From Siphonodentalium dalli (Eukaryota; Mollusca; Scaphopoda; Gadilida; Siphonodentaliidae), in contig CP136062.1 in the NCBI GenBank assembly GCA_032622095.1, positions 132,387,282 to 132,451,281 of the forward strand: a DNA stretch of 64,000 nucleotides. The letters are read 5' to 3'. This document shows positions 34,238 through 47,000 of this stretch, in pieces; the stretch's first letter is position 1, and each line of letters begins with the position of its first letter. The notes below the pieces were generated by a model. The model ran no database searches. It worked only from the letters and a program-made list of their open reading frames with translations, and was not told the DNA's origin. The position numbers were made by a program, and so were the translations under genes.

Positions 34238-34955
34238 TATCATAACAGAGACCCAAAGGCAACAAGAAAAACATAGAGAAATAGATCAACTTTGTTCTTA
34301 TATTCATTATTGATAGTCCTTAATGATGAAATTTCTCCATTAAAATCATTGTTATGTAAACAAAACTGTTACAGTGATTTGTTAACAAACATTAAAAGTA
34401 AGTTAAAATATTTTAGTCTGAATATGATTTTCAAAATATATTTCAATGTTTTGATCTTTTCTGATGTTTAATGTCAAGTTTTTATTAAACTTTGGTATCT
34501 TATTGGACTTTGATTGGTAATTCCACTTTAACTGTAATGTTTATATAACAATGATTTCAATATGCAAAATCTTGTTATTTGTGAGTTATTAACCCTTTGA
34601 GTGGCAGGTCAATTTTTGTATCAACCCATATACCCTGTGCCAATGCATTCTCTTATATATGCGAGTCGACCATAGGTAGAGAATGCATTGGCCTAACAAT
34701 ATTTTTTTTTTTTTTTTTTTTTTACAATTTTTTACAATTTTAATAATTTATTCTTATATTCTTTAACAGACTTATTTTGTAGGTTTAGGGCCGCTGAGAT
34801 CGGCCCCTGGCACTCAAAGGGTTAACAATGAAAATAAGAACAAAGTCGATCTATTACTGCATGTACTTGTTGGTGATAGTTGTTTCAAAGACATTCAGTT
34901 TATAAAATTTACATTATTCTCATAAACTCACTTCAAAGGGCTTGTGTCCCTTTAA
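34238..34955. mobile_element. MITE of the AAGGGACACAAG family, with a second MITE nested
   Basis: Right end CTTGTGTCCCTTTAAA and arms with GAACAAAGTCGATCTATT pair with AATAGATCAACTTTGTTC near 34280. The left end is degraded. An independent TTAA-flanked MITE occupies 34593-34821. Confidence 0.65.
34593..34821. mobile_element. TTAA MITE (AACCCTTTnAGTG family)
   Basis: CCCTTTGAGTGGCAG and its near-inverse CTGGCACTCAAAGGG are bordered by TTAA (34589-34592, 34822-34825). The centre contains a T run of about 21 and CCAATGCATTCTC blocks, which recur at 63760-63920. Confidence 0.85.
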
Positions 34956-35329
34956 ATTACTAATTATGATGAATGGTTGACAAGTGAGTCTATGCTGTAG
35001 AAAGGTCACTGACCTGTCTCTTGGGACAACAATAGATTCCTTCATTGAGGAGAATCTGATTTAATGGTCTTCATGAATAATATATTTACCCCAAAAAGCA
35101 ATTAGCCAACTGGGATATAGCTTACATTTCAACATCAGCCAATAGGTGACAATGCCCCATTTGAGGTTATTATTCATATGTGTTGATTGTCTAAGCTTCA
35201 ATAATTTGTCACCTAGTAGGGTAATGTTTTAGTGTTATTATGGGAAATGTAGGATAATCAAGCTGACTAATAGCACCTTTTAATTGCAAATTGTTTGAAT
35301 GTGTGGGTTGCCAGGAATGAGAGATACAA

Positions 35330-35746
35330 ACTAGCCTGCCATTTGCAGAATGAGGTCCCCAGAGGGTGAATTTGGTGATGCTATCCCACAAGTGGGCTAG
35401 CATCACCAAATTCACCCTCTGGTGGACCTCATTCTGCTTAGGCCTCCTCTGGGAAGTATCTATGAACATTGTTTTTGGTTACTTTTTCCCTTCTGGGAAG
35501 TTTCTATATTCCCTGATTTGCAGAAGATAAAATTCATAATCAAGGTGACAAATGGTGAACATCATCAACTTCAACTGGGGAACTTCAATCGGATCCTATG
35601 TCTCCCATAGCAATTGAGGTCTAAGCAGAATGAGGTTCCCAGAGCATGAGTTTGGTGATGCTAGCCCGCTGTGCGGAATAGCATCACTAAATTCACCATC
35701 TGAGAACCTCATTCTGCAAATGACAGACACACTATTTGCTGGCTTG
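35330..35746. mobile_element. hAT-like MITE, long form (GCAGAATGAGG family)
   Basis: Two hairpins (TTTGCAGAATGAGGTCCCC with inverted GGGTGAATTTGGTGATGCTA), at 35333-35437 and 35625-35730, flank a ~190-bp middle. The right end is ACTATTTGCTGGCTTG. The left end is worn. Confidence 0.75.
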
Positions 35747-35872
35747 TAAATGCCATGATGGAAACTAAAGTAATGTCATGGTACATCGATCTAAGATGAC
35801 AGAGATGGACGTCACTATCTAAGGAACATAACTTCAGAAAAAAATGGACAAAACCTGTTATATGTGGATATT

Positions 35873-36150
35873 CAGTAATGCCCTAATTAATCGACTCCTT
35901 AACCACAGCAGAATTATGGGTAACTTTTCAGGATTTAGTCGGAAATATGGCTTGTTGCCATTCATGGGAAAGCTCTCATTGAGAGCTTTCCGATGAATTG
36001 CAACAAGCCATATTTCCGACTAAATCCTGAAAAGTTACCCATAATGAGAGCTTTCCCATGAATGGCAACAAGCCATATTTCCGACTAAATCCTGAAAAGT
36101 TACCCATAATTCTACTGTGGTTAAGAAGTCGATTAATTAGGGCATTACTG
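35873..36150. mobile_element. Mariner-like MITE (CAGTAATGCCC family), rearranged
   Basis: CAGTAATGCCCTAATTAATC at the left and GATTAATTAGGGCATTACTG at the right enclose three rather than two arms carrying ATATGGCTTGTTGCCATTCA, so an extra partial arm has been gained. Confidence 0.8.
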
Positions 36151-36574
36151 TTGTTCCCTTTCTGCTGATTCATGAGCATATAAAGATAATCCAAACAAGA
36201 TGTGACTGTGATACAGAGATCCGAAGTTGCCACAGATGGGTTATCACTCTCATGGCCATACTTCTGCAACAAATTAATGGATGAAACCTACTCCATTTGG
36301 ATATCTCTTTCCCCATAGTGGTTAATAAGTATACCAAAGATAATTGAAATCTGACCAATGGTGAATGAGAAAGAGATCTCCTAAGTTGTTAGACACTCAT
36401 TTACGTTCTGCTGAAAAGTTAAAGAAATGACCTTGAATTTATTATCTAGCGATCTGTAATCCTGAATGAATGAGATGGCATAAAGGGTTTTCTCTCCTGG
36501 TCTTCAATTTATCCAGGGATCCCACAAGTCACAACTAACACAATTCAATTCTGTTCAAGGTCATTTTTCAACAA

Positions 36575-36800
36575 TCTTAACATGTTCTTTACTAAATACT
36601 CATTGGCAAGTAGTTACCATAGAAAATGTTAAGATAATAATTTCAACAAACTGCTGTTTGTTGCCCTTATTATCTGAACTTTTACCTCTAATGAATAGGA
36701 CTACTTTTACAATTGTAATGTATTATCACCCCTCCAGATGAATAATATATCATTCCAATGTATAATTTTATAACTGAATGGGAGAATAGATTTAGTAAAC
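36575..36800. mobile_element. Degraded MITE of the ATACTCATTG family
   Basis: Contains TACTAAATACTCATTGGCAA, then ACAAACTGCTGTTTGTTG and GGAGAATAGATTTAGTA, in the same order as the copy at 48753-48996. Confidence 0.6.
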
Positions 36801-36919
36801 AAATTGTTAAATGCTATCAATTATAAAATTCAAGGTTATTAAAAAAATAATATATATAATTTCAAGACCATCTAAATATGGTAATATATGATTGGAATCA
36901 ATTGTGACATTGGTAAGCA

Positions 36920-37270
36920 GTTGTCTATTTCTTCGTCTTCGGGGTTAAAAAAAATATTAGATTTTAGTCGAGGAACCCACTCATCAAAGCCCAAAGTTAT
37001 CAGATTTAGAGTTTTGAAATCTGTTATTTTTAACCACATCGAATATTTGGCAGTCTGGCAAGTATTCAACGAATGCCAACCGACATACTCTCGATACCAA
37101 ATTGTATTTAACAAAATGTTGATATAAACACATTTCGGGCAATTTTATACTATAGTTGACAGGGGTGAGCATTATTTTTGGCAATTTATCGATTCTGATA
37201 ACTGAAGGGGCATTTCAAGAAATGTTGTTGGAATCTGATATGGGGTCCATTAAATTGGAGTGTACCTTTA
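36920..37270. repeat. Partial TTAA-MITE family copy
   Basis: TAGTCGAGGAACCCACTCAT and AGTTATCAGATTTAGAG match 23645-23780. The end at 37255 reads AGTGTACCTTTAATGG, like the right end of the 21755 element. Confidence 0.65.
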
Positions 37271-37279
37271 ATGGTCCAA

Positions 37280-38775
37280 ACCTTCAATTGCAGAAAGAGT
37301 TGTAATTTCATGCATTTCTTGGATTTGCCACTTTGCAGCAAGCACAAGGATGGACAAAAAGAGACACAAACAAGATGATTTGTCAATAATAATACTTGGT
37401 ATTTATTATTATATTACGATACTGACTACACATTTGAGTTTGGATGATTGTAATGAACAGATAATATAACAGCATAATGCCAGAACCATGCACTCAAATA
37501 TAATCAACTTATCAATCACGACCATCTCGTGATAACAAGCAATCAATGATAATCAACAGAATTAAAGCAACTTCAGCGAACAAAATGCTGAATCTGAGAG
37601 AGCAAAGAAAAAAAACTCAAGTTTTCGTCATGATCTGAATATGTATTTTTTGAACTGCTGAATAATGAATAAAACATGTATGCACAAATCCATCAACAGT
37701 AATGAATTTTTGCATGCAAGTTGTTGGATAATTTTATTTTTTTCTTGCATATAATTATCTTTCACCACATAATTAATATATATGCTAGTGACCATTTGAT
37801 AGTTTTTTCATGAGTTTTGATCATATAAAACACATATTAATGATGCATGTATCAAATGGATAGTAATCCACATCTGTGGTAAATAGCTTGGTCTAGACAT
37901 ATCTATTTGCTCACACATAACATAAGTTATTATGGTAAAGGGATTGGAAGTCAAGTGTTTAACACTTAGAGTTCCCTCCTCTCCCCTCACTTTGAGTCAT
38001 TTCCAACCAATCATAAACGTTTGCAAACTTAAAAAAAAAATAAGTTCAAGAGTTTTTTTTTATCTCTGGAAGTGTAAATAACCATATCTGAATATTTGAA
38101 AGAATATAATCACCAAATGTCAAATAATAACGAGAACTTTTTGCTCCAGAAACCTGTTATCGTCACCGAAAACTGACACAAAAATCAGATTATCCCATTG
38201 GTAGCTCAGTACCAGATACCAACTTAAACAATTCAGAAAAAAAGCATAAAAATAAAGATTTTTGTGAACACCTTAACAAAATAGTTGAATACAGATGAAC
38301 TTTGGTATATGGAATCATAATTAAATGCAAATTGGATGATCATAAAGTTTCGGTGATGTTATGAATATAAATGGAATTCAGATATCTGACCCAATAGATA
38401 GTGAACAAGAATCATGGAAATATAATGCTCAATCACTATAATGGGGGAACAAACCAGCCATTTAAACGTCTTTGACAATGAAAGTTCGTGATTGGGACCA
38501 TCTCCAAGTGACTGACAACCTTTTTCCAAGAAAAATATTTCTCTGGAGAGAAACAGAATGAAAGATATGTATAGAAGTCAGTGAAGAATTTTTTTAAAAT
38601 AAAACCTGGTGCTCAAAGAACTGCATTGTAAGGCAGTCACACATATCTTGACTGTATAGCAAAGGGTCCGATCAATTTTTCAACATGCGTAAATATATTC
38701 ACTAAAATCTAACAAGCACTTTATATAAAGTAACAAACCAACAATAACATAGTAAAACAATCAACTGTGTAAGTA
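37280..38775. other. No gene or repeat recognised
   Basis: AT-rich unique-looking sequence downstream of the minus-strand gene. No ORF with recognisable motifs. Confidence 0.4.
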
Positions 38776-38783
38776 AGTGTAAG

Positions 38784-39189
38784 CAAGTCTGCAAATAGTG
38801 TGTCTGTCATTTGCAGAATGGGGTGCCCAGAGGGTGAATTTAGTGATGCTATCCCACACAGTGGATCTGGGATCCTCATTCTGCTTTGGCCTCAATTGCT
38901 ATGGGAGACCTAGGATCAGAATGAAGTTCCCCAGTTGAAGTTGGTGATGTTCACCCATTTAGTCACCTCGACTTTATGAATTTTATCTTTTGAAAATTAG
39001 GGGATATAGCAACTTTATAAAAAGTAACTAAAAACAATGTTAATTTGAGACTATATATACTTCTCAGAAGATGAGGCCTAAGCAGATGGTGAATTTGGTG
39101 ATGCTAGCCCACTGTGTGGGATAGGATCATCAAACTCACCCTCTGGTGACCTCATTCTGCAAATGACAGACACACTATTTGCAGACATG
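38784..39189. mobile_element. hAT-like MITE, long form, 8-bp duplication
   Basis: The ends CAAGTCTGCAAATAGTGTG and CACACTATTTGCAGACATG are inverted. AGTGTAAG (38776-38783) and GGTGTAAG (39190-39197) flank them: an 8-bp duplication with one mismatch. Confidence 0.85.
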
Positions 39190-39309
39190 GGTGTAAGAAT
39201 CATTGTAAGCTCTGCATGAACACAAATGTATTATTATTTACTCAGCCCACACAGGTATACTAAACCATAGAAATATTGCAATTATTCCAAATTTATCATG
39301 ATGAGGACA

Positions 39310-39630
39310 AACTGTTCTAGGAGTATTTTTATTTTCTCTTCAGGTGATTTTAGAATCATGGTATATATGTAATGCCAGCATTACAAAACTACCGACTAAC
39401 CCTTTCTTCACTAAATGGACTCTTCCATTATTTCATCTGGAGGGGTGTTCAGGAAATATAGGAAGACGGCACAGACGAAATGATAATACAAGTGCAGAAG
39501 GATTCATATTCATTGGTGGGAAATGTTCAGATAATAAGTTCAACAAACAACCATATGCTGTTTGTTGAACTTATTATCTGAAAATTTCCTAAGGGAACTG
39601 GTAATCAACGAGTCGTCAGTAGAGTAAGGG
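39310..39630. mobile_element. MITE of the ATACTCATTG family
   Basis: CAACAAACAACCATATGCTG followed by TTTGTTGAACTTATTATCTG forms the central hairpin seen in other copies. The ends are diverged. Confidence 0.6.
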
Positions 39631-40117
39631 TTAATAGCCATGTTTATTTTGAATTCACTTCACACTTCAGCCTTTTGTTGTTATAACAATATTCTTATCA
39701 TGAAAGCATTATGATATATCCATGATAAATGGAAGACATTTGCCATCAGATATGAGGATCAGCTTAGTTGTTAATCTTTTGTTTAATTCAAAGGGAATTC
39801 TATCTGCTTGCTTTTGTAATTCGGCAGGAAGAAAACTTAGCAATTACTAGGCAATTCATCAACACATTCAATTTATACAAATAAATTAGAAGTTATTAGT
39901 TTATATATTTAATATCTGAAGTGTGAAGCTATCTGATCCAACTAGACAGATTGACTTTAAAATAATAACAAATTGCTGAAATGACCGAAATACTGAATAG
40001 AGAGACTGAGTAGGAAAGATGCAAGATTGTTAAACATTAGACAGAAACAAGTATCCAGAAGACAAGAAAATAACATCAACAAAGAATGACCCAAACATTA
40101 ACTCATCAACATATTAA

Positions 40118-40530
40118 AGGGACACAAGGTCTTCGAAGTGGGTTCATGCAAAATAACATTAATTTTATAGAAGTCTGCAAAACAACTATCATCAACAAGT
40201 ACAAGTAAAAATAGATCGATTTCGTTCTTATTTTCATTATTAATAAATCTCCCAATACGAGAGTTCACATATTGAAACCACTAAAAATATTACTGTTACA
40301 GTGGCAGCACCAATCAATGTAAAATTAGACAAAAAAGTTTAATAAAAATTTGATGGTAAACATTGCAGACAATTAAAGCATTGAAAAATATTTCAACATG
40401 CAAATTTTTTTATTGGAGAACAATCAATATGAATATAAGAATCTATTTATCCATGTTTTTCTTAGTGGTGATGTTTCTACAGACTTTTATATTTTATCAC
40501 ATTTACACAATTCGAGTGCCTTGGGTCCCT
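40118..40530. mobile_element. TTAA MITE (AGGGACACAAGG family)
   Basis: AGGGACACAAGG at the left and CCTTGGGTCCCT at the right, flanked by TTAA (40114-40117, 40531-40534). The interior shares AAATAGATCGATTTCGTTC with 34280 and 34840. Confidence 0.88.
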
Positions 40531-40767
40531 TTAAGCTCATGTCAGGACCCAAACAAATAATAACCCGAAGTGAGAAATAAGTCCCAGATCTGTACAATTG
40601 GTAACGTTTTTACAATCTTGGATGTGTCTTAATATTAGCAGCCCTCACCTGGGAAAGCTCTTAATTAAATATCTCAGTATTTTCTTCACTTTCCATTTTT
40701 TTAATAGAGATGCCAAGTTTCATTTGTTGACCCTTCCATGACTGGAGCTTCGGCCTAACAATAGTTA

Positions 40768-40979
40768 CAGTAATGCTCTAAGTAATCGACTTCTTAACCA
40801 CAGCAGAATTATGGGTAACTTTTCAGGATTCAGTCGGAAATATGGCTTGTTGCCATTCATCGAAAGCTCTGCCCGAGAGCTTTCCGATGAATGGAAACAA
40901 GCCATATTTCCGACTAAATCCTGAAAAGTTACCTATAATTCTGCTGTGGTTAAGAAGTCGATTACTTCGAGCATTACTG
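40768..40979. mobile_element. Mariner-like MITE, TA target
   Basis: A near-perfect ~210-bp palindrome starting CAGTAATGCTCTAAGTAATC, with TA on both sides (40766-40767, 40980-40981) and its centre at GAAAGCTCTGCCCGAGAGC. Confidence 0.92.
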
Positions 40980-41029
40980 TACCTTGACCATGGAAGCAGG
41001 TGCATTATCTTATGCATGAGGCTCCATAC

Positions 41030-41800
41030 GGGAGACTCGCATACATAAGATTATGCACTGGCACATGATCTTTAATGCTGTACCAGCACAGCTCCCATCA
41101 TTAAAGGGTTAAAATGGACATTGTTTTAAGAGAAACAAGGAATTAAAAATAGACAGGTTTAGCATGAGAAACTTCTATAAGTTCTGGTCAGTTTTAAAGG
41201 TCATATGATATATATGATCACCAGACATTCTCTCATATCAATAAAGGTAGATCATATTTATCTGTATACGAAAATGTCTGGCGTTTATAAGTTCTTGATC
41301 TAAACCTGTTTAAAGATTAAATGCCTCAATTAGAAAAGTGATATATTCTATTATGCAGATAGTCAATTGGTGCATTTCAGTTGCAATGTATAAAGAGTAC
41401 AGGGCCGGGAACCAACATAATAATTTGGTAGAAAATGGCGGCAAGATGTCTCGCATCAAAGTGAGTATTCGTTTTCTTCACCCATATAAATAATTAAACT
41501 AAACATGATAGCGAATGAGCTATATATCAATTTATGCTAGCTCACTATGAGTCCTGTCCCCATATAAATATAACTATTGATAATTTTTTAGTGTTCAAGT
41601 GAGTTCGGTCACAATTTTGCGAGGTTGTGAAATTTGAACGCCATTTTTTTGAGATAGCTCATTAGTCTAATAGCTTGCTGATATCTTTAGAAATATATAA
41701 ACAAAATTAATTTTGAAATTGCCAGGCATGGCATTTTGCTGCAAATTTGAAGAAAATTATGACATTGGTTCCCCGACTCTCTGGAGTCATAACATGTCCA
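41030..41800. other. No gene recognised
   Basis: No convincing ORF. A local inverted pair with GACATTCTCTCATATC lies near 41180-41290. Confidence 0.35.
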
Positions 41801-41815
41801 AAGCAACCTGTCATA

Positions 41816-42028
41816 CAGTAATGCCCTAAGTAATCGACTCTTTAACCACAGCAGAATTATGGGTAACTTTTCAGGATTTAGTCGGAAATATGGCTTGTTG
41901 CCATTCATCGGAAAGCTCTCCCTGAGAGTTTTCCGATGAATGGCAACAAGCCATATTTCCGACTAAATCCTGAAAAGTTACCCATAATTCTGCTGTGGTT
42001 AAAGAGTCGATTACTTAGGGCATTACTG
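41816..42028. mobile_element. Mariner-like MITE, TA target
   Basis: A near-perfect palindrome, CAGTAATGCCCTAAGTAATC to GATTACTTAGGGCATTACTG, flanked by TA. Near-identity of the arms suggests recent activity. Confidence 0.93.
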
Positions 42029-42029
42029 T

Positions 42030-43115
42030 ACATAACGCTGTATAGAATAAAGAAAGTGCGACATTTATACTCCGGGTGAGAGTAAACGCATGTAAAATAG
42101 GAAACCTTCCTTGAAAATAAAAATAAACAATTTTGTACATTTTTTACATGAATATCTCTTAACTTCTTATATATTGGCATGCTAAAAATTAATATTAGTA
42201 TGTATCCAGATATATGAATCATTATCACATTAAATAGAAATAATTGACAAAGAATGTAGTGAGACATTTCAGTGGTGCTCAGATATATGAACATTGTGAA
42301 TACGAAGCACCAACCGAATAATAAATGCCAACATGCAGTAACCAAGCGACGTTAGCTACTGAACACTATTCATAGGGAACGTCATGGATAGTGGAATCTT
42401 GAGCTTTGGTAAATTTGAAGATACTAAATTAAAAAAAAAAATTCTTTTTCAAAATCTTGTAAGTTTTTTGTGTAGATTTTGTTAGCATTTCATACAAGAT
42501 GAAATATAATATTTTGTTTTGAAAACACAGTGTTAACAATTACTGGGAACACATGAATGCAATAATTTCAAATAGCTGAGACAGAATATTTTTGCACCAT
42601 GGAAATACTTTTATTCTTAAATTAGTTATCATAGTAATAGAAACAGTTCTCCAAAATTGCTACAAATAGCATGTACATGTAACTGCTAAATATGATTTTA
42701 TTTTTATTATAATATGAAAACTGTCTTGAGGGGTACATATTGGGAGTGCCTGCCCCTCTCTAGACTCTGCCATTGGCTGAATGATTAATGACACTGCACA
42801 CAGTGAAAATAATGTACGAATACTAAGTGGTCATGAAGATGAAATTCAAATCCAAGGGAACTTTTAAATGCGCAAACTTGCCACAGACAAATCACCATGA
42901 CAACATGAAATGAAAACATGCATAATATTTATGCAAATAACCACATCACAGCACCCTGTCTATAAGCAACCAATAACCTTGACCTTTCAATCATATATCA
43001 GTCTGACTATATACTACGAGAATCATCCATTTACACAACTATTCACAAGTTTTTTTGTTTTTTGGATAAAACATGATTGCAGTAAATATATTCTGTATGA
43101 TCCCAGATTAATACG
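42030..43115. other. Downstream flank / possible 3' UTR region of the ZFHX gene
   Basis: No ORF with motifs. Minus-strand AATAAA candidates (TTTATT on the plus strand) occur near 42608 and 42697, but none can be assigned as the cleavage signal. Confidence 0.3.
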
Positions 43116-43121
43116 AAGGAT

Positions 43122-43258
43122 GAACTGATGTCTGTTATATGTGCCCATGGCAATATGCGATGAGGCGACGATGTCTGTTACAATTTGCCCAAGGCAATAT
43201 GCGATGAGGCGACGATGTCTGTTATAGTTGCCCATGGCGATATGCGATGAGGCAGCGA
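43122..43258. repeat. Three-copy tandem repeat (~51 bp) just 3' of the ZFHX stop codon
   Basis: Units read GATGTCTGTTA, then GCCCATGGCAATATGCGATG and AGGCGAC. They lie about 160-300 bp beyond the stop codon on the transcript strand and so probably fall in the 3' untranslated region. Confidence 0.85.
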
Positions 43259-43416
43259 TTTTTTTCGAGCACTAGTATCAATTGTAGACAATACTGATAA
43301 GTTCAGACGTAAGTTAAAACACAGATTACTTGGAATCGTCATCACAGTCAGGCATTGTAGAATCCCCGGAACTAGAAATGCAGCAATTATGCACAAATAA
43401 ACACATCTTTTAACAG

Positions 43417-44024
43417 CTAAGTCTCCTCCACAGAATTCTCACCGATTCGTATACTTTTTGCATTCAGACTAGTGGATAAGTTAGAATAGTCTAGCTTCGT
43501 GCCATTCGGAACACCAAGCGAATGTCTAGCTATTTTTTGTGCACTATCTGAAGCAGGCGAGGAAACCTTTTGCCGTAATTTCCCAGCTTTAGATTTATGC
43601 ACCTCTGCCTGACAATGTTGCTTGTACTCATTTAGAGTGGAACATTTTTCGGAGCATGCCCGGCAGTCATATTGGATCTGTTCCAGTTTCAACATCGTTT
43701 GAATGTTTTCAGGTAATTTTCCTCCAGGAAAGCACAATGTTTGTTGATGATTGACACAAGCTTCTTTGGCAGGGTAGACCATGTGACATTTTTTACAGAT
43801 AAATCCGACGTCAACCATCGACTCGCCGGCACATGCATAGTCCAAGCTGGAGACCATGGATTTCAGGTCGTTCATTGATTTACAGTCCTGTGTGTACTGA
43901 GCCACAGTTGACGTCTCCTCCGATAGTTTTAATGTGACGTCCTTGATCGACTGTTGAGGAATCTGTAGCATGACCAATGGTGTCCCAAACGTCAGTGGAT
44001 CAAACGCCATCATCTGTTCAGCTC
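43417..44024 (-). CDS. zfh2: ZFHX terminal exon
   Basis: Acceptor TTTTTTGCAG precedes GAGCTGAACAG; the codon is split 1+2 with the upstream exon. The exon encodes AEQMMAFDP, a C-terminal Cys/His motif ([17 protein letters not shown], with Cys as the last ligand position, as in the ZFHX C-terminal finger) and a second finger ([17 protein letters not shown]...H). A Ser/basic tail ends EET-stop. The stop codon is TAG. Confidence 0.93.
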
Positions 44025-47000
44025 CTGCAAAAAAGTAAGAATAAATAAATTGAAGCTTTCTGTACCAAGAATTAATCATTTCTCAAAATACTCATTGATG
44101 AGTAGTTCCCACAGCAAATGTTCACATAAGTTCAACAAACGACCATACTTATTATTTAAACATTTCCCAACTATGAATATGAATTCGCCCACTTGTATGA
44201 TCATTTCGTCTGGCTGTCTGTCATCTGCTCATATATCCTTAACATCCCTCGTAATGAATAATAGACCATTCCAATGTATACTTTTCTAACTGATTGGGAG
44301 AATTCATTCGGTATAGAAAGTGTTAAAGAACAACAGCTAGGAAAATTGAATTTGCAACCCAAAGATTATTCAATGTCTGTCACATTAGTTATTCTCTGCT
44401 ATACAGTGTAGAAGTCAGCACACACAAATAGCATAATAAATGATATTTGTGAATGTAAAGTGACAATACAAACATTCAGAAGAAAGCATGCATTTTGTTA
44501 TCATAAATTGTAATCTGTTTTTTGAGAAGGAAGTATATTTATGTTGATTTTAGCATAAGGGGCGAGATGTAGAATGTAACAACCACTCACCTGGCATGAT
44601 ACCGGGTTGCATCATTGGCATGCCAAGACCAGCTGGAGGAACGTACCCAGGAATATTTGGGTACATGAGCGGCAGCATTGACGGGTCCATACCAGGAGGC
44701 ATGAATGAGCCAAAGGGGTTCAGCATCTGATGATTGAGAAACTCCTCACCAGGTTTCCGCCCTTCTGTAAATATAATTAGATTACATTATAACATGGAAT
44801 ATCAAGCTCTAAAATCACTAAAGATGGGCCTATCTCTTTCTACAAGCCTTGAAACAGGGTGTCTGTCATTTGCAGAATGAGGTCCCCAAAGGGTGAATTT
44901 AGTGATGCTACCCCGCATAGCAGAGGGTGAATTTGGTGATGCTAGCCCGCAATGCGGGGTAGCATAACTAAATTCACCCTCTGGGGACCCCATTCTGCAA
45001 ATGACAGAAATACTATTTCAAGGCTTGTCTTTCCAACAAGTTATATATAGTTTATGGGGCATAAAATAATAAATATGAATCGACGTCCTGCCCGGAAACA
45101 CTTCAATCAAATTTTTATCAAATTTTTACAATTTTATCTCACATAATATTTAAAAATTTGGGGGACAGTTTTACCGGCTATTTTAAGAACGAAAATTTAT
45201 AGGCACATTTGGAGCGTAGCAAGAGGGTGATATCTTGTTAGAAATCTCTATCAAGGAAAAATGTCTTTTTGATTCAGATATTCTGCAGGAATAAACCACT
45301 TTATTATGCCATTATAGAAAAATAATATACACAATATTCACAGAAAAAGGTATTTGAAGTCTTGAAATCGAGCTTGATAAGTTGATATAATAAAAATTCT
45401 GTTGCTGTTGTAATTGTGGCCCGGGAAAAGATACACCAATGGATTGCTCCGTAATCTTCTGCAGAATTGTTCTGATACAGTAAAAGTAAGTTCAACAAAC
45501 AGCCTCAACAGTTCAATGAATTTATTGTCTGTATATCCTCGATGACTGAATGATGACTTATCATCCTAATTATATGATATACAGATTAAAAGATATAAAT
45601 TAGCTACTGTTTGAAACAGGAAGCTATGAAATCTAAAAAGTATTTAAAACATAAAATTATGTTTTATTGCTATAACAGCAAGTGTACCTGTACTACGTAG
45701 GACATGGTACTCACCTTCTAGTTTAATATCACCCGGTTTCTTTTCGAGTCTATCATTTTCTTTGGATCTTTCATTTTTGGCGCTATACGATTTCCCCAAT
45801 CCTGTAAACAAATATTCAGTTATTATAATTTTTCTCTAAACAACAACCCCAAATACATTGAAACAAGGCTAAACTAGGTCTGTAAATACCGCAAGGCAGT
45901 AGACAAGTTCCATGCTAAATTCAAATGACAATTTACTGACCTATGCAGTGGCTATGTGAGCTTGATAAGCTCAATATGATTTCGTTCACAAGAGTACAAT
46001 GTAAAGAAGACAAACAGAGAATTTCATACAGATTATAAAAAACTTTATAATTCTTCGCAGATAAAATATCAACCCTTTCTATACTAAATACGCATTGATG
46101 AGTAGTTATCCCTCAGAAATGTTCAGATAATAAGTTCAACAAATGACCATATTATCTGAACATTTCCCTCCAATAAACTGAACTCCTGTTGTAGTTGTGA
46201 TATCTGCTTATGTTACTTGTACATCCCTCTAAATCAATAATAGACCTTTCCAATGTAGACTTTTTTAACATGGTTGGGGGAATCCAATTTAGATTTAGCA
46301 TAGAAAGTGTTAATGAGGTGGCACTTATTCCACCATATATTAACCCAAGGACAGTCAACTGCAGTGAGAAAATATTTAATTTTTTTTTTTTTTACAAAAT
46401 GGATTCTCCCTTCAGTTGTAAAAATTAATACATTGGAATGGTCAATTATTCATCTGGAGTGGTGTACAGGAAATATAAGCAGACAACAGATAATACAAGT
46501 GCAGAAGGCTTCCTATTCACAGGTGGGAAATATTCACGAAATATGTTTGTTTGTTGAACTTCTTATCTTAACATTTTCTGACGGAACTAATTGTCAATGA
46601 GTATTTAACCCATTCAGCGCCAAGTCCGATTTTTGTATCATCCCATATTTCCTTGATCATTTAAAAAAAAAATTGATCAAGGAAATATGGGTTGATACAA
46701 AAATCAGACTTGGCACTGAAAGGGTTAATAGAGAAATTGTTAAAAACAAAATTATTTTATGAAGCAAGCCTTGAAATAGCGTGCCTGTCATTTGCAGAAT
46801 GAGGTCCCCAGAGGGTGAATTTAGTGATGCTACCCCGCATAGCGGGCTAGCATCACCAAATTCACCCTCTGGGGACCTCATTCTGCTTACGGGTAGCATC
46901 ACTAAATTCACCCTCTGGGAACCTCATTCTGCAAATGACAGACACAATTATTTCAAGGCTTGTTATGAAGGATATTAATTTACCTCCGAATCCTCCCATT

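Noticed and set aside
42600-42705. Polyadenylation signal of the ZFHX gene
   Set aside because: TTTATT occurs at 42608 and 42697, but such hexamers are expected by chance in this AT-rich DNA and no downstream element was recognised.
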